Positions 38,011 to 48,682 of a DNA stretch of 64,000 nucleotides are shown here, one piece after another. Numbering within the stretch: the stretch's first letter is position 1; every line of letters starts with the position of its first letter. Below the pieces are notes generated by a model. That model was given only the letters and a program-made list of their open reading frames with translations, had not been told where the DNA came from and made no database searches. The position numbers and the translations under genes are program-made. The stretch is from Polydactylus sextarius. Lineage: Eukaryota > Chordata > Actinopteri > Polynemidae. The stretch spans positions 14,325,275 through 14,389,274 of the forward strand of contig CM028921.1 in the NCBI GenBank assembly GCA_016801845.1. Reading direction: 5' to 3'.

Positions 38011-39293
38011 GTTACTGAAAGGCAACCTTAGTTTTATTGATGCACTCAGCAGTCTAACCCCTGGATGCCTCCAAGCTCATCATTTCAACTTGTCAAATTG
38101 TCAGATTTTAGTGTCCAGCTAAGAGTTGACGCTGGTCTCTCAACTGCAACAACAACTGTCTCCAACCTGTCACCAAGTGGGTTCATCATAACCATGACAA
38201 CTAAAGTCCATCACCCTAACTAAAACTTTTTTTTAACCCAAACCATAACCACCACTTAGCAAACACTTTAAGTGGAGCCTTTTGCAGAGGAAGTGTGTCC
38301 ACGTCCGACCAATAGATGAATGTTTACGATTGGTCCAAATCTGCCCGGTTTTCAGGGTAACAGTGATTCTCAGTGCAACTTCTGGATCAAATGGCCTCAG
38401 TTGAGTGATAAAGACAGGAAGTACCATCATAAACAATACTGTTGATAAACAGCAATTCACTTCACTTTAGCAAGTTCATGGTGTAAATGCATGTTTACAA
38501 TTAAATTAAGACAGAAGCATCTCATGTATTCATGTAAATATGATGCTTGAATTTTCTCTTTCACTACAAACACAGTGTTTTCCTAAACTTTATAGAGTAT
38601 ATAGACTTCAACCGGCATGGTAAATCAGGAAATGCTGTGTTGTTTATTTTCAGGCATCAACAAAGTCAAAACAGTCCAAGGTATACCACCACTACACGTT
38701 ATATTCAATGTGAATTCAAAGATCAAATTTTTTATTATCTAAGGGAAATGACAAGAAACGAAATCACTCATTTCCTCTGTTGAAGTTATTACATTTTTAA
38801 AAATGAGAAACAGAACAGAAATCATAAAACAGAAATCATACCTGCTAAATACACCTGAAAGCCCAATGATTCCCAGTTTGACCAGTTAATACATCAGTCA
38901 GAACAAAGCTCCAGCAGAATGAATATTATATTTTTACCATAACAGCATTTGTCAAATGTTTGAAACCAGAACAAATGAGACAAACTGAAATGTTTATGGA
39001 AAGAATCAGAGACATCCAGCGACAAACAGCACAGATGGAAGATACACAGCACAACCTGTTCACAGTGTGTGTGTGTGTGTGTACATTTGTTTCAGCTTCC
39101 AGATTGCATCTTGTCTCGTGATGACATGAAGCTCTAATTATCCAGTTTATTAAAAGTTAATTCATTATATCAGACTTTATTAGAACTGTAGTTTCTCTCT
39201 GTGAACACAGCCTGGCCCATCCTCTACATCACAGTGGTGGATTAGTAGGAATATAGATTCAGAGAAAAACAACAATGTTGAATCACACAGGAC

Positions 39294-39332
39294 GAAGAAG
39301 AAGAAGAAGAAGAAGAAGAAGAAGAAGAAGAA
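39294..39332. repeat. GAA trinucleotide repeat
   Basis: About 13 AAG/GAA units, followed directly by an AT-rich tandem array. Confidence 0.95.
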
Positions 39333-39334
39333 AC

Positions 39335-39605
39335 TCAGAATTTTCTCCAAGATTATAAAGTCGTGAATTTGCTGGAAATACTCTGATATTCTCTAAGATT
39401 AATGAGAAAATATTTGTATATTTACCCAAAAAAAAGTCGCGAGAAAATATTTGGATATTCACTGAGATAACAAAGTCATGAATTTACAGGAAAAAATAAG
39501 AATATTCTCAAAAATTTACCAAAAAAAGAAAAAAAGAAAAAAGAAAGAAAGACTCTGACAGTGTCTGAGATTAAAGTGGTAAATTTATGAGGAGAAAACT
39601 AGATT
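39335..39605. repeat. AT-rich degenerate tandem array
   Basis: Recurrent motifs AAAGTCGTGAATTT, GAGAAAATATTTG, GATATTCTCTAAGAT and AAAGTCATGAATTTAC appear every 50-60 bases. A reverse-orientation relative lies near 56700-56890 (TTTAATCTCTGAGAAT). Confidence 0.6.
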
Positions 39606-40070
39606 ATTCTCATGAAAGTGTTTTATTTATTCATTCATTTTATGGCCATCAACATCAAAATCATCGATTTGAATCGTGAAGGATTTTCACATAAATATTA
39701 TTTCCCTTGTTTGGTTTCAAAATGTCGGAAACTTCAGAGTCTTGATGTTTCAGTGGTATAAGATAAACGTTCAGCCTTGTGGTTGCAGCCCAGATGTTTA
39801 TCTGCATAAATTCAAAGTCTGTTTTGTCCATCAAGGCTTTAGACATCTTTGTTATTTGAAGAGTAAATTGTTTTAGCAGCAGATGCGCTGGAATGTTCAA
39901 GCCAACGTGACCTTTTTTTATTGTGATCCGTCGTAGAACAGGTGTTGTCTGCTTGTCTTGTTCGTCTCTGCGAACTAGCTCACGTTGCAGATAAAAACCT
40001 TACTTTTGTGCTGAGAACGCGGTGACGTTCAACGCGAAGATGAACCGTGTCCCTGCTGACGACGAAGCTT

Positions 40071-40078
40071 TGACGTCA
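40071..40078. promoter_or_regulatory. Consensus CRE, TGACGTCA
   Basis: A perfect cAMP-response element in a CpG-rich stretch (40020-40130) that also holds TGACGTT and several CG dinucleotides, 6 kb upstream of the LRRN3-like coding exon. Activity is not shown. Confidence 0.35.
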
Positions 40079-41954
40079 GCATCATCCAGCTCGGTCTCAC
40101 GCTGAGGTCTGTGGCTCTGCAGCTGCTTCTTGTTCCAAATTGCTGCTCGTCTGTCTGTGAAACAGTCTACGTGTTCCGTCACACTGGCAGCTTTGCCTGC
40201 TGGGATTCAGTTTGCGTTGCTGACAAACATTTTATTATGTCAGTTTCAGTTGTTACGGTTTTCACTTCATCTCAGTTTGTGTGCCGTTCATGGCTCAGTG
40301 TTACTGTGGATGATGGTCAACGTGACTCAACAGATCCTCTCATCGTCTGTTTGTTTGGCCACGCTACAACAAATCCACTGATACCGCGTGACTGAAGTCA
40401 ACCTGATTCATTATCACTGACGGAAGCCATCGTTTTTATATTGTCATTTACAACTCTGAAGGTCTAAACTATATTTTTTTTTTTTTTTTTCACTTTGCTC
40501 AGTTTTTTTAAATTATTTCTACGGTTTTGCCAGAAAAATCAACAAGATTAAAACTAGAGTTTTTTTTAAGTAAAACATTTCTATCAGTTATAACCTGACA
40601 AGAATTATGCTTCACCAAAATGACACGAAGATGACAAAATCAGTCTGAATTATTGTAGCTACATTTCTTTACCTGGCCTTCATCGCTTCTATAATCACTT
40701 AATAGATGTCACTAAACTGAGATGAATGAGACGGTTTAAAACTTAATATTGTGTCATAATATTCTTTACTTGGAACTATGTAAAAACATGAAAAGGACGG
40801 TGAACACGTTCAGTTTACAGTTAAAACTGAGAAAAAAAGTGTCTGAATTTTGAAATGTTCATTTCTTTTCACCTCTAACTATAAAATCCTAAACTGTATA
40901 ATCCACATTTCTGTGACTTACACAGATGATTTTTCTTCATAATTTTGCCACAAATAGTTTTAGTTTTGAAGTTCCCTTCGATGGCCTTTACTGTCATCAG
41001 TAACTCACAAAACAACATCAGCAACTATCAAAGTCTAACTTCAAATTCGTCGCAGACATCTGAAATTTGCGACATTTCCGATGTGGAATCAGCGACGAGG
41101 ACGTTGCTCCTCGTTGATACTCTGTTGTGTCTCGTCTCCTGACAAAAGTTTTTCATTTCCACAACAGAAACTAATTTGGACATTTGGACATCGCGTCGTC
41201 TAGAGCGGTTGCAAGACGTTTGACGCCGAGATCCCTGGCAGATAAAAAAAAAAAAAAACGATGGATTTTTTTTTTTACATCAGAGTAAAACATCAGCAGC
41301 TTTGATGGAGCTTTTAGAGAAATAAATTGGATTGAGGAGATCTGCTGTGTGAGATGTCCTTGAGAGGTGAGAGGAGCACATGAGCTCATCTCGAATTGGA
41401 AGGAAAAAATCCACTTTTCTGCTGCACAGGGAGGTCGGCGACGTGCGGTCAGGGCTGGTGGGCGTTTACTGTGTTGCTCTGAGGCCTTTTTCTTTAGTAA
41501 GTGGAGGGATTGAAGGACAGCGGCCTGCTGTCTGAGGGTCAAACTGAGATTTCAGATGAGTCTAATGGAAAAAAAATAAAAAAAATCTGCAGCCAATAAA
41601 CAGTAGAGCGGATCTGATGGTCATTACAGCGTCCGTCTGCGGGGAGGAGAGGTATTAACCAGGAATCCACACAGATGCAAAGGTCAGATGCATCAGAGCC
41701 AGAAAACACCAGTAATTACACATGAAGTGGAAGAACCGGCAGCAGACACAGAGCTCAGAGCTCGTGCTAAGAAAAGATCATATTCATAAGCTTTCAAGGT
41801 GAATTTAAATGATTAACATGTAAGGACTTCTTTATTTAATTTATGGCCACCAGTGGTCAAAAACAATGTCATCGGTATATTCCAGACATGTCCAAAGTCT
41901 GGGATGTATCAGAGATTTACCAGAACCTCATACAGTTATTTAAATATTTAAGTA

Positions 41955-42000
41955 AATAAGAAGTATTATTATCATTATTATTATTATTATTACTACTACT
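41955..42000. repeat. ATT/ACT trinucleotide repeat
   Basis: ATTATT units passing into TACTACTACT. Confidence 0.85.
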
Positions 42001-42059
42001 GGATGTTGCTGTCTTTAGCTCATTCATCCATTAAAATAAAAGAGAGAGACTGAGCTGAA

Positions 42060-42480
42060 GTGTTTGCCGTTTCTGACGTGGTGACGGTTCCGATAGTCAC
42101 GTGCTGCCGTGCGGAGGCTCCACAGCCGGATAAAACATGGAGGAACGGCACCATTTTATGAGCCGTCTGCCACCCAGGGACGACAGCGCGGGGCTTTAAG
42201 AGCTCCGACCTCTTCGGTATAAAAAAACAAAAAAAAAACCCATAAATATTTCACATTTTGAGCAGCTTTAATCCATTCGCAGAATGTCAATACTCAGCAC
42301 TTAAACAAAAAGCGCTGGAGCTGGCAGTCCTGCCAGGTTCAACAGAGCTGCTCTCAGGTCTGTATGTGGGTCGTATAATGCATTACTAAATACTTTTTAT
42401 CAACTACAGGAGCCTCTTTCTTTCTCGGCGCCGAGCGTCGCTCTAAGTGCTGCATCGGCAGAGCAAGAAAATCTCAAGCC
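42060..42480. promoter_or_regulatory. CpG-richer candidate regulatory block
   Basis: Many CG dinucleotides, a CACGTG-type E-box (GTCACGTGCTG near 42098) and a palindrome-like GGCGCCGAGCG, in an otherwise AT-rich intron. Function inferred. Confidence 0.25.
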
Positions 42481-44087
42481 ACGTCGGGACTATTCCCTGA
42501 GCAGAAATCACTTCCCCTCCTCCTCATTCTTCCCCTTAATAAAAAAAACACAATAATACCACAGACTTTGAACTCTGACCTCTGTGGTCAGCACATTAAA
42601 GTCAAACGCAGCTTCATGTGCTGCCGTGTAGCTCAGGAAGTCAAGATGAGACACACGACACATGACGAGTTCATGGTTCCTGGTCACGCCACAAACACAT
42701 CGTAGGTGGTGTAGTTCAGAGTGTCTCTTACTTTGTTACAAAGTCAGATCCTTATGTTTTTAACCTGAAACCTTTGTTTGTGCTCCTGTGGCGAACATTG
42801 TGCATCCTGTACTTCAGTAGATGACACAAAACACACTAACTGACTAGTCACACCAGCGTTGTCTGGGGTTAAATAAAAAGTTAAAACAAAAAGAATCTTA
42901 CTCTTCAACAAAGAGCTCAGCGTGAATGTGTCAGCGACAGAAACAAGCACTTTTACTAGACGACTGTTTTCTATCGCTGCCGCAGCAGCTTCGTGTTTAG
43001 CGAAAAGATGTCTTTGTACCTTTAAATCATTTATACGCCTACAATTTGAGAAAACAAGACCGAGTTATCTGTCATCGGTCATGAACTTGTCCTAGATTCG
43101 ACAAGCCAGCGTCATTCATTCATACATCTTAACTGGATAAACTCTAGTATAAAGTAAATATGTAAAATCTCAAACCAGGCACATCTTTTTTTATTGCGTT
43201 CTAAAAGCTTCTGACTGGAATCGTCCTGTGCTGGACTCAAACTGCTGCTGCCTCTGTGTTGTCTTCTTGCTGAATCAGTGCTGACAATTATGTTGCATTT
43301 GTCACTGGTGAGAAGCTGTTGTCCTTGAATATGGATTAAAAAAATCTTCTTCTCATCTACATGAAATTAGCTTTGGAGTTTTGTTGCTTGTTTGTTTGTT
43401 TGTTTTTAAATTAGAGGAAATGGAAACAAGACATTTTTCTTATACAGCACATAGACTGCACCAATAAAATTAAGTCCCATATCCTTTTTCTGTATCTGTG
43501 GAGGCGAAATGAAGGAAGTCACCACAGGCTCCTGATGTAAAGTAATAAGAAAGGAATTGAGTGTGTTAGCATCACGGAAGTAAACAGGATAAATTAAATT
43601 AGCGTACGGCAGCGTCTCCTGAGAGCGCCCCCTCCTTCTCCTCCTCCTCAAAAAATAAGAAATAAAAAATAAAAACCCACATTCACCATTAAACAGCCCA
43701 TTTAACATTCAGACCACACTCTGCTCCATTTGCATAGAGGCTCTTTTCTGTTGTTGTTACCTAAATACTGTACATTAATGTGCTGTTTGCATCTCAGTGG
43801 AGCAGCATTTACATAACAGTGTGACATTAGATACAGCGGAGCGGCATCATCCTCCTCCTCCTCCCTCTGGGAGATGAACACGAAGGCCCGCGCATGTTTT
43901 AAGTCGCATAAGAGTAAAACAGTGACTACTGTGGTGTGATTGAATGTGACCCCCCCTCTGATGTTACCTCATTACGTCCTGATTGAGTGAAGAGTTTGCT
44001 TTGAGTCTTGCAGCAGCTCAGATGTTTCTCACAGATGCTCAGCGACAAAGTTACTGTACGACACGCTGATACTGAGCATCATCCATC

Positions 44088-44335
44088 CATCTTCTAGCCC
44101 TTTATCTCACACTCGGGGTCGGGGGGCTGGAGCCTGTCCCAGCTGCTTATGGGCGAAGGCAGGGTACACCCTGGACAGTCACCAGCTGGTCACAGGGCCA
44201 CATATAGAAGATGAACAACCATTCACATCCACACACGGGCAATTTAGTATGCTCTATTCACCTATCCCCAATGTTGCATGTTTTTGGCGGGGGGAGGAAA
44301 CTGGAGCTCCCGGAGGAATCCCAAGCAGTCTGTGC
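44088..44335 (-). mobile_element. L2-like tail, reverse orientation, best preserved copy
   Basis: CATCCATCCATCTTCTAGCC, GGGGGCTGGAGCCTGTCCCA, GGGTACACCCTGGACAGTCA, CCATTCACATCCACAC and GGAGGAAACTGGAGC follow in the order expected for the family. It is the clearest of the copies in the window. Confidence 0.75.
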
Positions 44336-45718
44336 ATCATATGACATTATTATCATTATTCATGAGCGACTTTGTAGGATATTAAAAACAAATGTGACCC
44401 TTTAATACATAGCAGAAGACTTATCCACAGACTCGTTTTCATTTGCAGCCCCCCACATAAACAAACACACCCTGTTTAGTATTAGCATTAATTAGCATGA
44501 ACCTTTTGTTATCATTGGGTGGTGTTATTATGGGTTTCAGCCGTGGCTAGAGTCTGAACATTATTGGGTGTTTTGGGGCTGATGGTGATTTTAGATCTGG
44601 ATAAACAAGCTTCTATACAGGTTGTTGCTCCACCTGTAGTCAAGATAATTGGTGTTCTATTGGTGCTGTTCAAACAGGAACAAAAACCTGTCCTAAGCAT
44701 GTGGGAACGGATCATAGCATGGAAATAAAAGTAAGGAAAGACCTTTTTGTCCCAGATCCAAAATTAATATGAATTTGGTTATCAGAAATTATTTTGAGGT
44801 CAGTTTTAAGAGACAGCTGCTGCAAATACAAAAATAGTCCCTGACAAGTTCCCTCTGTTGAAGAGGTGATGCAAAACAAACAAACAAACAAAACTTAGAA
44901 GCAGTGTCAGAAAATTACTGAGCCTTTTATAAAAACAAGACCATAGTTGTTGTTCTTCAGTGGGAACTGTTTTTTTGTGTCAAAGTACTGAAAAGTTATG
45001 GATGAACACATTTCAAGTTGTGATGATGTACTTTGTACTTAAGTAAAAGAAAAGGTGGGAGGGTTTGGTTTTTGGTTTTTGGAAACCTGTTCACACTGGC
45101 TGTCGTAAACAAGCTAATATATGCATGAAGTGTCATAGCTCATCCTCATCAGCTCCGTGGCCGCTTCAGCCTTTACCGACAGCTTCATTTAATGTCCAAC
45201 AACTGAGCTGTGGCTCCTGCACTCAAGGTCACAAATTAATCAAAACATCAATATGTGCAGTTGACATGGCGAAGCCCACTGTGGACCTGTCACCTGGTGG
45301 CCTGTGACATTGATTCAGCCGCTGCCTCATGAATTATGCAGAGAACAAGGAAGAAGGAGGTTGGAGGGTTTTGGTGCGTGAGACAGATATTGTTGGATCT
45401 ACAAACAGCTGCAGGTTGTGTGTCTGCTTGTTGTGCAGATTGGGTGATCTGATAAGTGTGAAACATTTCACCTCTTGAATCAAACTGCATGCTTATTTTA
45501 CCACTAAGGCTTTATATGAGGTGCAGACACATAAAGGTTTTAAACCTGTCACATGATGTACATAAGGTCAACTTAACCATAACTTACAGTTAAGATGGTG
45601 CAAGGAAAGCAGTAAAATCTGATGAAGCTTATTATATCTCAATATTCCTAAATGTCAGTGTTCTTTGTCGCAACAGCGCCGTGTTATATTGCCCTTCTTT
45701 CCTCTCCTGTCTCCGCAG

Positions 45719-46086
45719 ATGGAAAGTGACACCGGTGACAGCGGCAGAGGATAATAATGATGGAAAGGAGAGCGATTTGTCCCCAGCCGGAGCCCCAGCA
45801 TCTCTCAGCCGCCGCTCTGCAGCGCAGTGCCGCTCCCTGAAGGGCACGTCGACCTTGACACATCACGGCCTACGAGACAAACCTGGCGCAGGCTGAACGG
45901 AAAAAGGTTTGCCTCTCTTTGCCAAGAGGTGGAAGACAACGGGGCCAGAGCTTCTGGGACCAGGCGTCAGCAGAAATCCACTCTGTCTTGCTGCAGTAAC
46001 AAATGAGCTTTTATTTGTAAAGTTAACTGCACTAACAGCTGACTCCATAAGGGCCAATTACCGGCTGAAGGGAATACGGGGCCAAG
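45719..46086 (+). other. lrrn3: 5' UTR part of the LRRN3-like coding exon
   Basis: A pyrimidine-rich tract (CTTCTTTCCTCTCCTGTCTC) ends in CGCAG at 45714-45718, a strong splice acceptor, 368 bases before the start codon. LRRN genes typically carry the whole reading frame in the last exon after one or more non-coding exons, so this fits. The leader holds short upstream ORFs: ATG at 45719 is closed by TAA at 45752-45754 after 11 codons, and a pair of ATGs just downstream opens a frame of about 27 codons. The acceptor is seen in the sequence; its use is inferred. Confidence 0.65.
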
Positions 46087-48192
46087 ATGAAGGAGACAGC
46101 AGTTGTGGCTTGTTTGCTGGCTGAGCTGTCTCTGGCTGCCTTGGTTGTGGCCTCTGAGGAGGGCGTTCGCTGCCCCGCTCTGTGTCGATGCGAGATACGA
46201 CCCTGGTTTTCACCAAGCTCTATTTACGCTGAGGCCGTCACTGTAGACTGTAATGATTTAGGCCTCTCAGTGCTGCCGGAGAGACTCCCCTTAGAAACAC
46301 AGGTGCTGCTGCTGCAGACAAACAACATTGTTAACGTGGAGAAAACTTTGGATTACTTGGCCAACATCACTGAAATCGACTTGTCTCAGAATAACATTTC
46401 CTCAGTGAGCGATGTTTGTCTGGGGTCACTTCCCCAGCTGCTGTCACTCCATATGGAAGAGAACTGGATCCGGCGGCTTTCTGACAGCTGCCTTGTCTCC
46501 CTGCCCAGCCTCCAGGAGCTCTACATCAACCACAACCTGATTTCCTCCATTAGCCCTGGCGCTTTCCAGGGCCTGGGTCGGCTGCTGAGGCTCCATCTCA
46601 ATTCCAATCGACTGACGAGCATCAATAGCCAGTGGTTCCAGCAGCTTCCCAGCCTGGAGATATTAATGCTGGGAGAAAACCCCATCCTGGAGGTGTCAGA
46701 CATGAGCTTTAAACCTCTGACTAACCTCAGAAGTCTTGTGCTTGCCAGAATGAATTTGACTGAAATCCCTGACAATACTCTAGTTGGTCTTAAGAACTTA
46801 GAGAGCATCTCATTTTTTGACAACCTGCTCAATCGAGTCCCCCGAGCAGCACTGTCCAGAGCCCAGAACCTGAAGTTTTTGGATTTGAATAAAAACCCCA
46901 TTGAAAGGATCCAGAGGGGCGACTTCATGGATATGATGCATCTCAAGGAGCTTGGGATCAACAGCATGCCTGAGCTTGTGTCTATTGACAGTTTTGCTCT
47001 GAACAACTTGCCTGAGCTGACAAAAATTGAAGCCACCAACAACCCCAGGTTGTCCTACATCCACCCAAGGGCTTTCCACAAGCTGCCCAGACTGGAGACA
47101 CTGATGCTGAACAGCAACGCTCTGAGCGCACTGCCATACAGCACTGTGGAGTCACTGCCCAACCTACGTGAGGTCAGTCTGCACAGCAACCCCATTCGCT
47201 GCGACTGTGTCATCCGCTGGGTCAACATGAACAGGACTGCTGTCCGCTTCATGGAGCCAGACTCCTTATTCTGTGTGGAGCCGCCAGAGTACCAAGGCCA
47301 GCACGTCCGGCAGGTGCACTTCAGGGAGATGACGGAGATCTGCCTCCCTCTGATCTCACCTGGGAGCCTCCCTGATCGGGTCGACATCAGTCAAGGTGGC
47401 TCTGTGTCGTTGCACTGCCGGGCGTTTGGGGAACCTGAACCCGATATCTACTGGGTGATGCCGTCAGGTGACCGGGTCCTGCCTGGAAGCTTGTCTGATA
47501 AGTACTACATGCATCCTGAGGGAACCTTTGACATCTATGATGCCTCGGAGCAGGAGGCCGGTTTGTACACCTGCGTCGCCCATAATCTTGTCGGAGCAGA
47601 CCTCAAATCAGTGACGGTTGTGGTAGATGGACACTTGGCTCAGCCTTCAGACAAATCTCTGCATATCTACATCACATCTGTCCAGTCTCAGTCTGTGATG
47701 ATTTCCTGGGAAAGCACCGGCAGTTTGGTTTCACAACTAAATTGGTCCACTGTGACCCCGGGCAGTGACCTGTTGATGCCGTTCACAGCTCGACTTCCTG
47801 CTGATGTCAGAGAGTACCACATCAAGCAGCTGAATCCGGCCACTCGTTACTACGTTTGTGTGGAGGTTGTGGCAGCGCCACCTGTGTACAGCAAGGACTG
47901 CATTAATGTGACCACAAAGGAGGCAATGGCTGTCCTGAGTGAGAAACCAGGGAACTGGGATGGTGCGGTGATGGCTGTGTGTGCTGTCTTTTTTATTGTG
48001 GTTGCCGTGGCTTGTTCCATCATCTACACATCTATGTACAGCCAAGTGTTTTACAGGAAACTGATAGTGGAGTCAGATGAAACGCTGCTGTTTCCCAGCA
48101 CTCATTCCTCCTCCTCCTCTTTCCTGGAATTTGGTGCCGCTGGAGTCAAGGTGAGGGCGTCGATAATAGACTTACGGGACAACTCTGTGTGA
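46087..48192 (+). CDS. lrrn3: LRRN3-like leucine-rich repeat neuronal protein, single coding exon
   Basis: Complete 701-codon frame, close to the roughly 708 residues of mammalian LRRN3. It encodes a type I membrane protein of the neuronal LRRN family, thought to act in neuronal adhesion or signalling. Seen in order: hydrophobic signal peptide (about 1-23); LRRNT with C29, C33, C35 and CEIRPWF; about a dozen leucine-rich repeats (about 71-366); LRRCT with NPIRCDC (368-374) to C419; an Ig domain whose cysteines are C444 and C496; a fibronectin III-like domain (about 515-610); a transmembrane helix (about 627-647); a tail of about 54 residues. N-glycosylation sequons include N93, N103 and N382. 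The start has A at -3 (CCAAGATGA) and is followed by the signal peptide. LRRN3 is preferred over LRRN1 because of the VRQVHFREMTEICLPLI segment, GADLKSV in the Ig domain and a VKVRASII-type C-terminus. The gene sits antisense in an IMMP2L intron, as in human. Which teleost LRRN3 paralogue (a or b) cannot be told here. Confidence 0.95.
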   Translation: MKETAVVACLLAELSLAALVVASEEGVRCPALCRCEIRPWFSPSSIYAEAVTVDCNDLGLSVLPERLPLETQVLLLQTNNIVNVEKTLDYLANITEIDLSQNNISSVSDVCLGSLPQLLSLHMEENWIRRLSDSCLVSLPSLQELYINHNLISSISPGAFQGLGRLLRLHLNSNRLTSINSQWFQQLPSLEILMLGENPILEVSDMSFKPLTNLRSLVLARMNLTEIPDNTLVGLKNLESISFFDNLLNRVPRAALSRAQNLKFLDLNKNPIERIQRGDFMDMMHLKELGINSMPELVSIDSFALNNLPELTKIEATNNPRLSYIHPRAFHKLPRLETLMLNSNALSALPYSTVESLPNLREVSLHSNPIRCDCVIRWVNMNRTAVRFMEPDSLFCVEPPEYQGQHVRQVHFREMTEICLPLISPGSLPDRVDISQGGSVSLHCRAFGEPEPDIYWVMPSGDRVLPGSLSDKYYMHPEGTFDIYDASEQEAGLYTCVAHNLVGADLKSVTVVVDGHLAQPSDKSLHIYITSVQSQSVMISWESTGSLVSQLNWSTVTPGSDLLMPFTARLPADVREYHIKQLNPATRYYVCVEVVAAPPVYSKDCINVTTKEAMAVLSEKPGNWDGAVMAVCAVFFIVVAVACSIIYTSMYSQVFYRKLIVESDETLLFPSTHSSSSSFLEFGAAGVKVRASIIDLRDNSV

Positions 48193-48626
48193 GAAACGTC
48201 TTTGCCCGTCAAAGCACTTTGGGATTATGTGAAGGCAGTGAAAGACGCTGGGGGTTGTAATTTATGCGACCTGTCTTCACAATTCTCAATGGGACATTTT
48301 GCACTGGAACTCATGAACAAATACACGTTTAAATAATCGGTTGAAATCAGCAGAGACAAGACTGTTTCTTTTTTCTTTTGTATTTCAAACTTGCCATTAA
48401 AAATGAGCTTAATCAGGCAGATATCTTGACTATTAATCTACATGGCTACTGGTCTTTCATGCAGTGCAACCAGAGAAAAGCACAGCACAGGAGCTATTCT
48501 GTCTTAAAAACCCTGTTGAGATTCGACTCGGCTTTGATGTCTGCAAAAAGCATTTTCTTTGCTGTGTTACGCGAGGATAGTTTATAACGACAGCATAAAA
48601 AAGGAAAAGTTGTTAGTCTAGTGTAC

Positions 48627-48632
48627 AATAAA
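48627..48632 (+). terminator. Poly(A) signal AATAAA for the LRRN3-like gene
   Basis: Canonical AATAAA, 435 bases after the stop codon. It is a plausible proximal polyadenylation signal; cleavage would be expected some 15-30 bases later. Confidence 0.5.
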
Positions 48633-48676
48633 ACCTGACTATAATGTAAACACTTTTATGAACAAATACATTTTTC

Positions 48677-48682
48677 ATTAAA
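48677..48682 (+). terminator. Alternative poly(A) signal ATTAAA
   Basis: The common variant ATTAAA, followed at once by a GT-rich element (TGTGTGGTG), the usual downstream arrangement. It may be the better of the two signals. Confidence 0.4.

Larger units (their letters stand above)
32869..45718 (+). other. Putative leader intron of the LRRN3-like gene
   Basis: Bounded by GTAAGT at 32869 and a pyrimidine tract plus CAG at 45718. It holds no recognisable coding exon. Contents: CpG-rich patches near 33690-33770, 40020-40130 and 42060-42480, an L2-like tail at 36300-36490, a Rex1-like fragment at 37860-38010, GAA and ATT microsatellites, and an AT-rich tandem array at 39340-39600. The remaining sequence is unremarkable. 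Confidence 0.35.

Noticed and set aside
46521..47387. Long antisense frames under the LRRN3-like coding region
   Set aside because: They are mirror images of the leucine-rich repeat codons and show no independent coding evidence.
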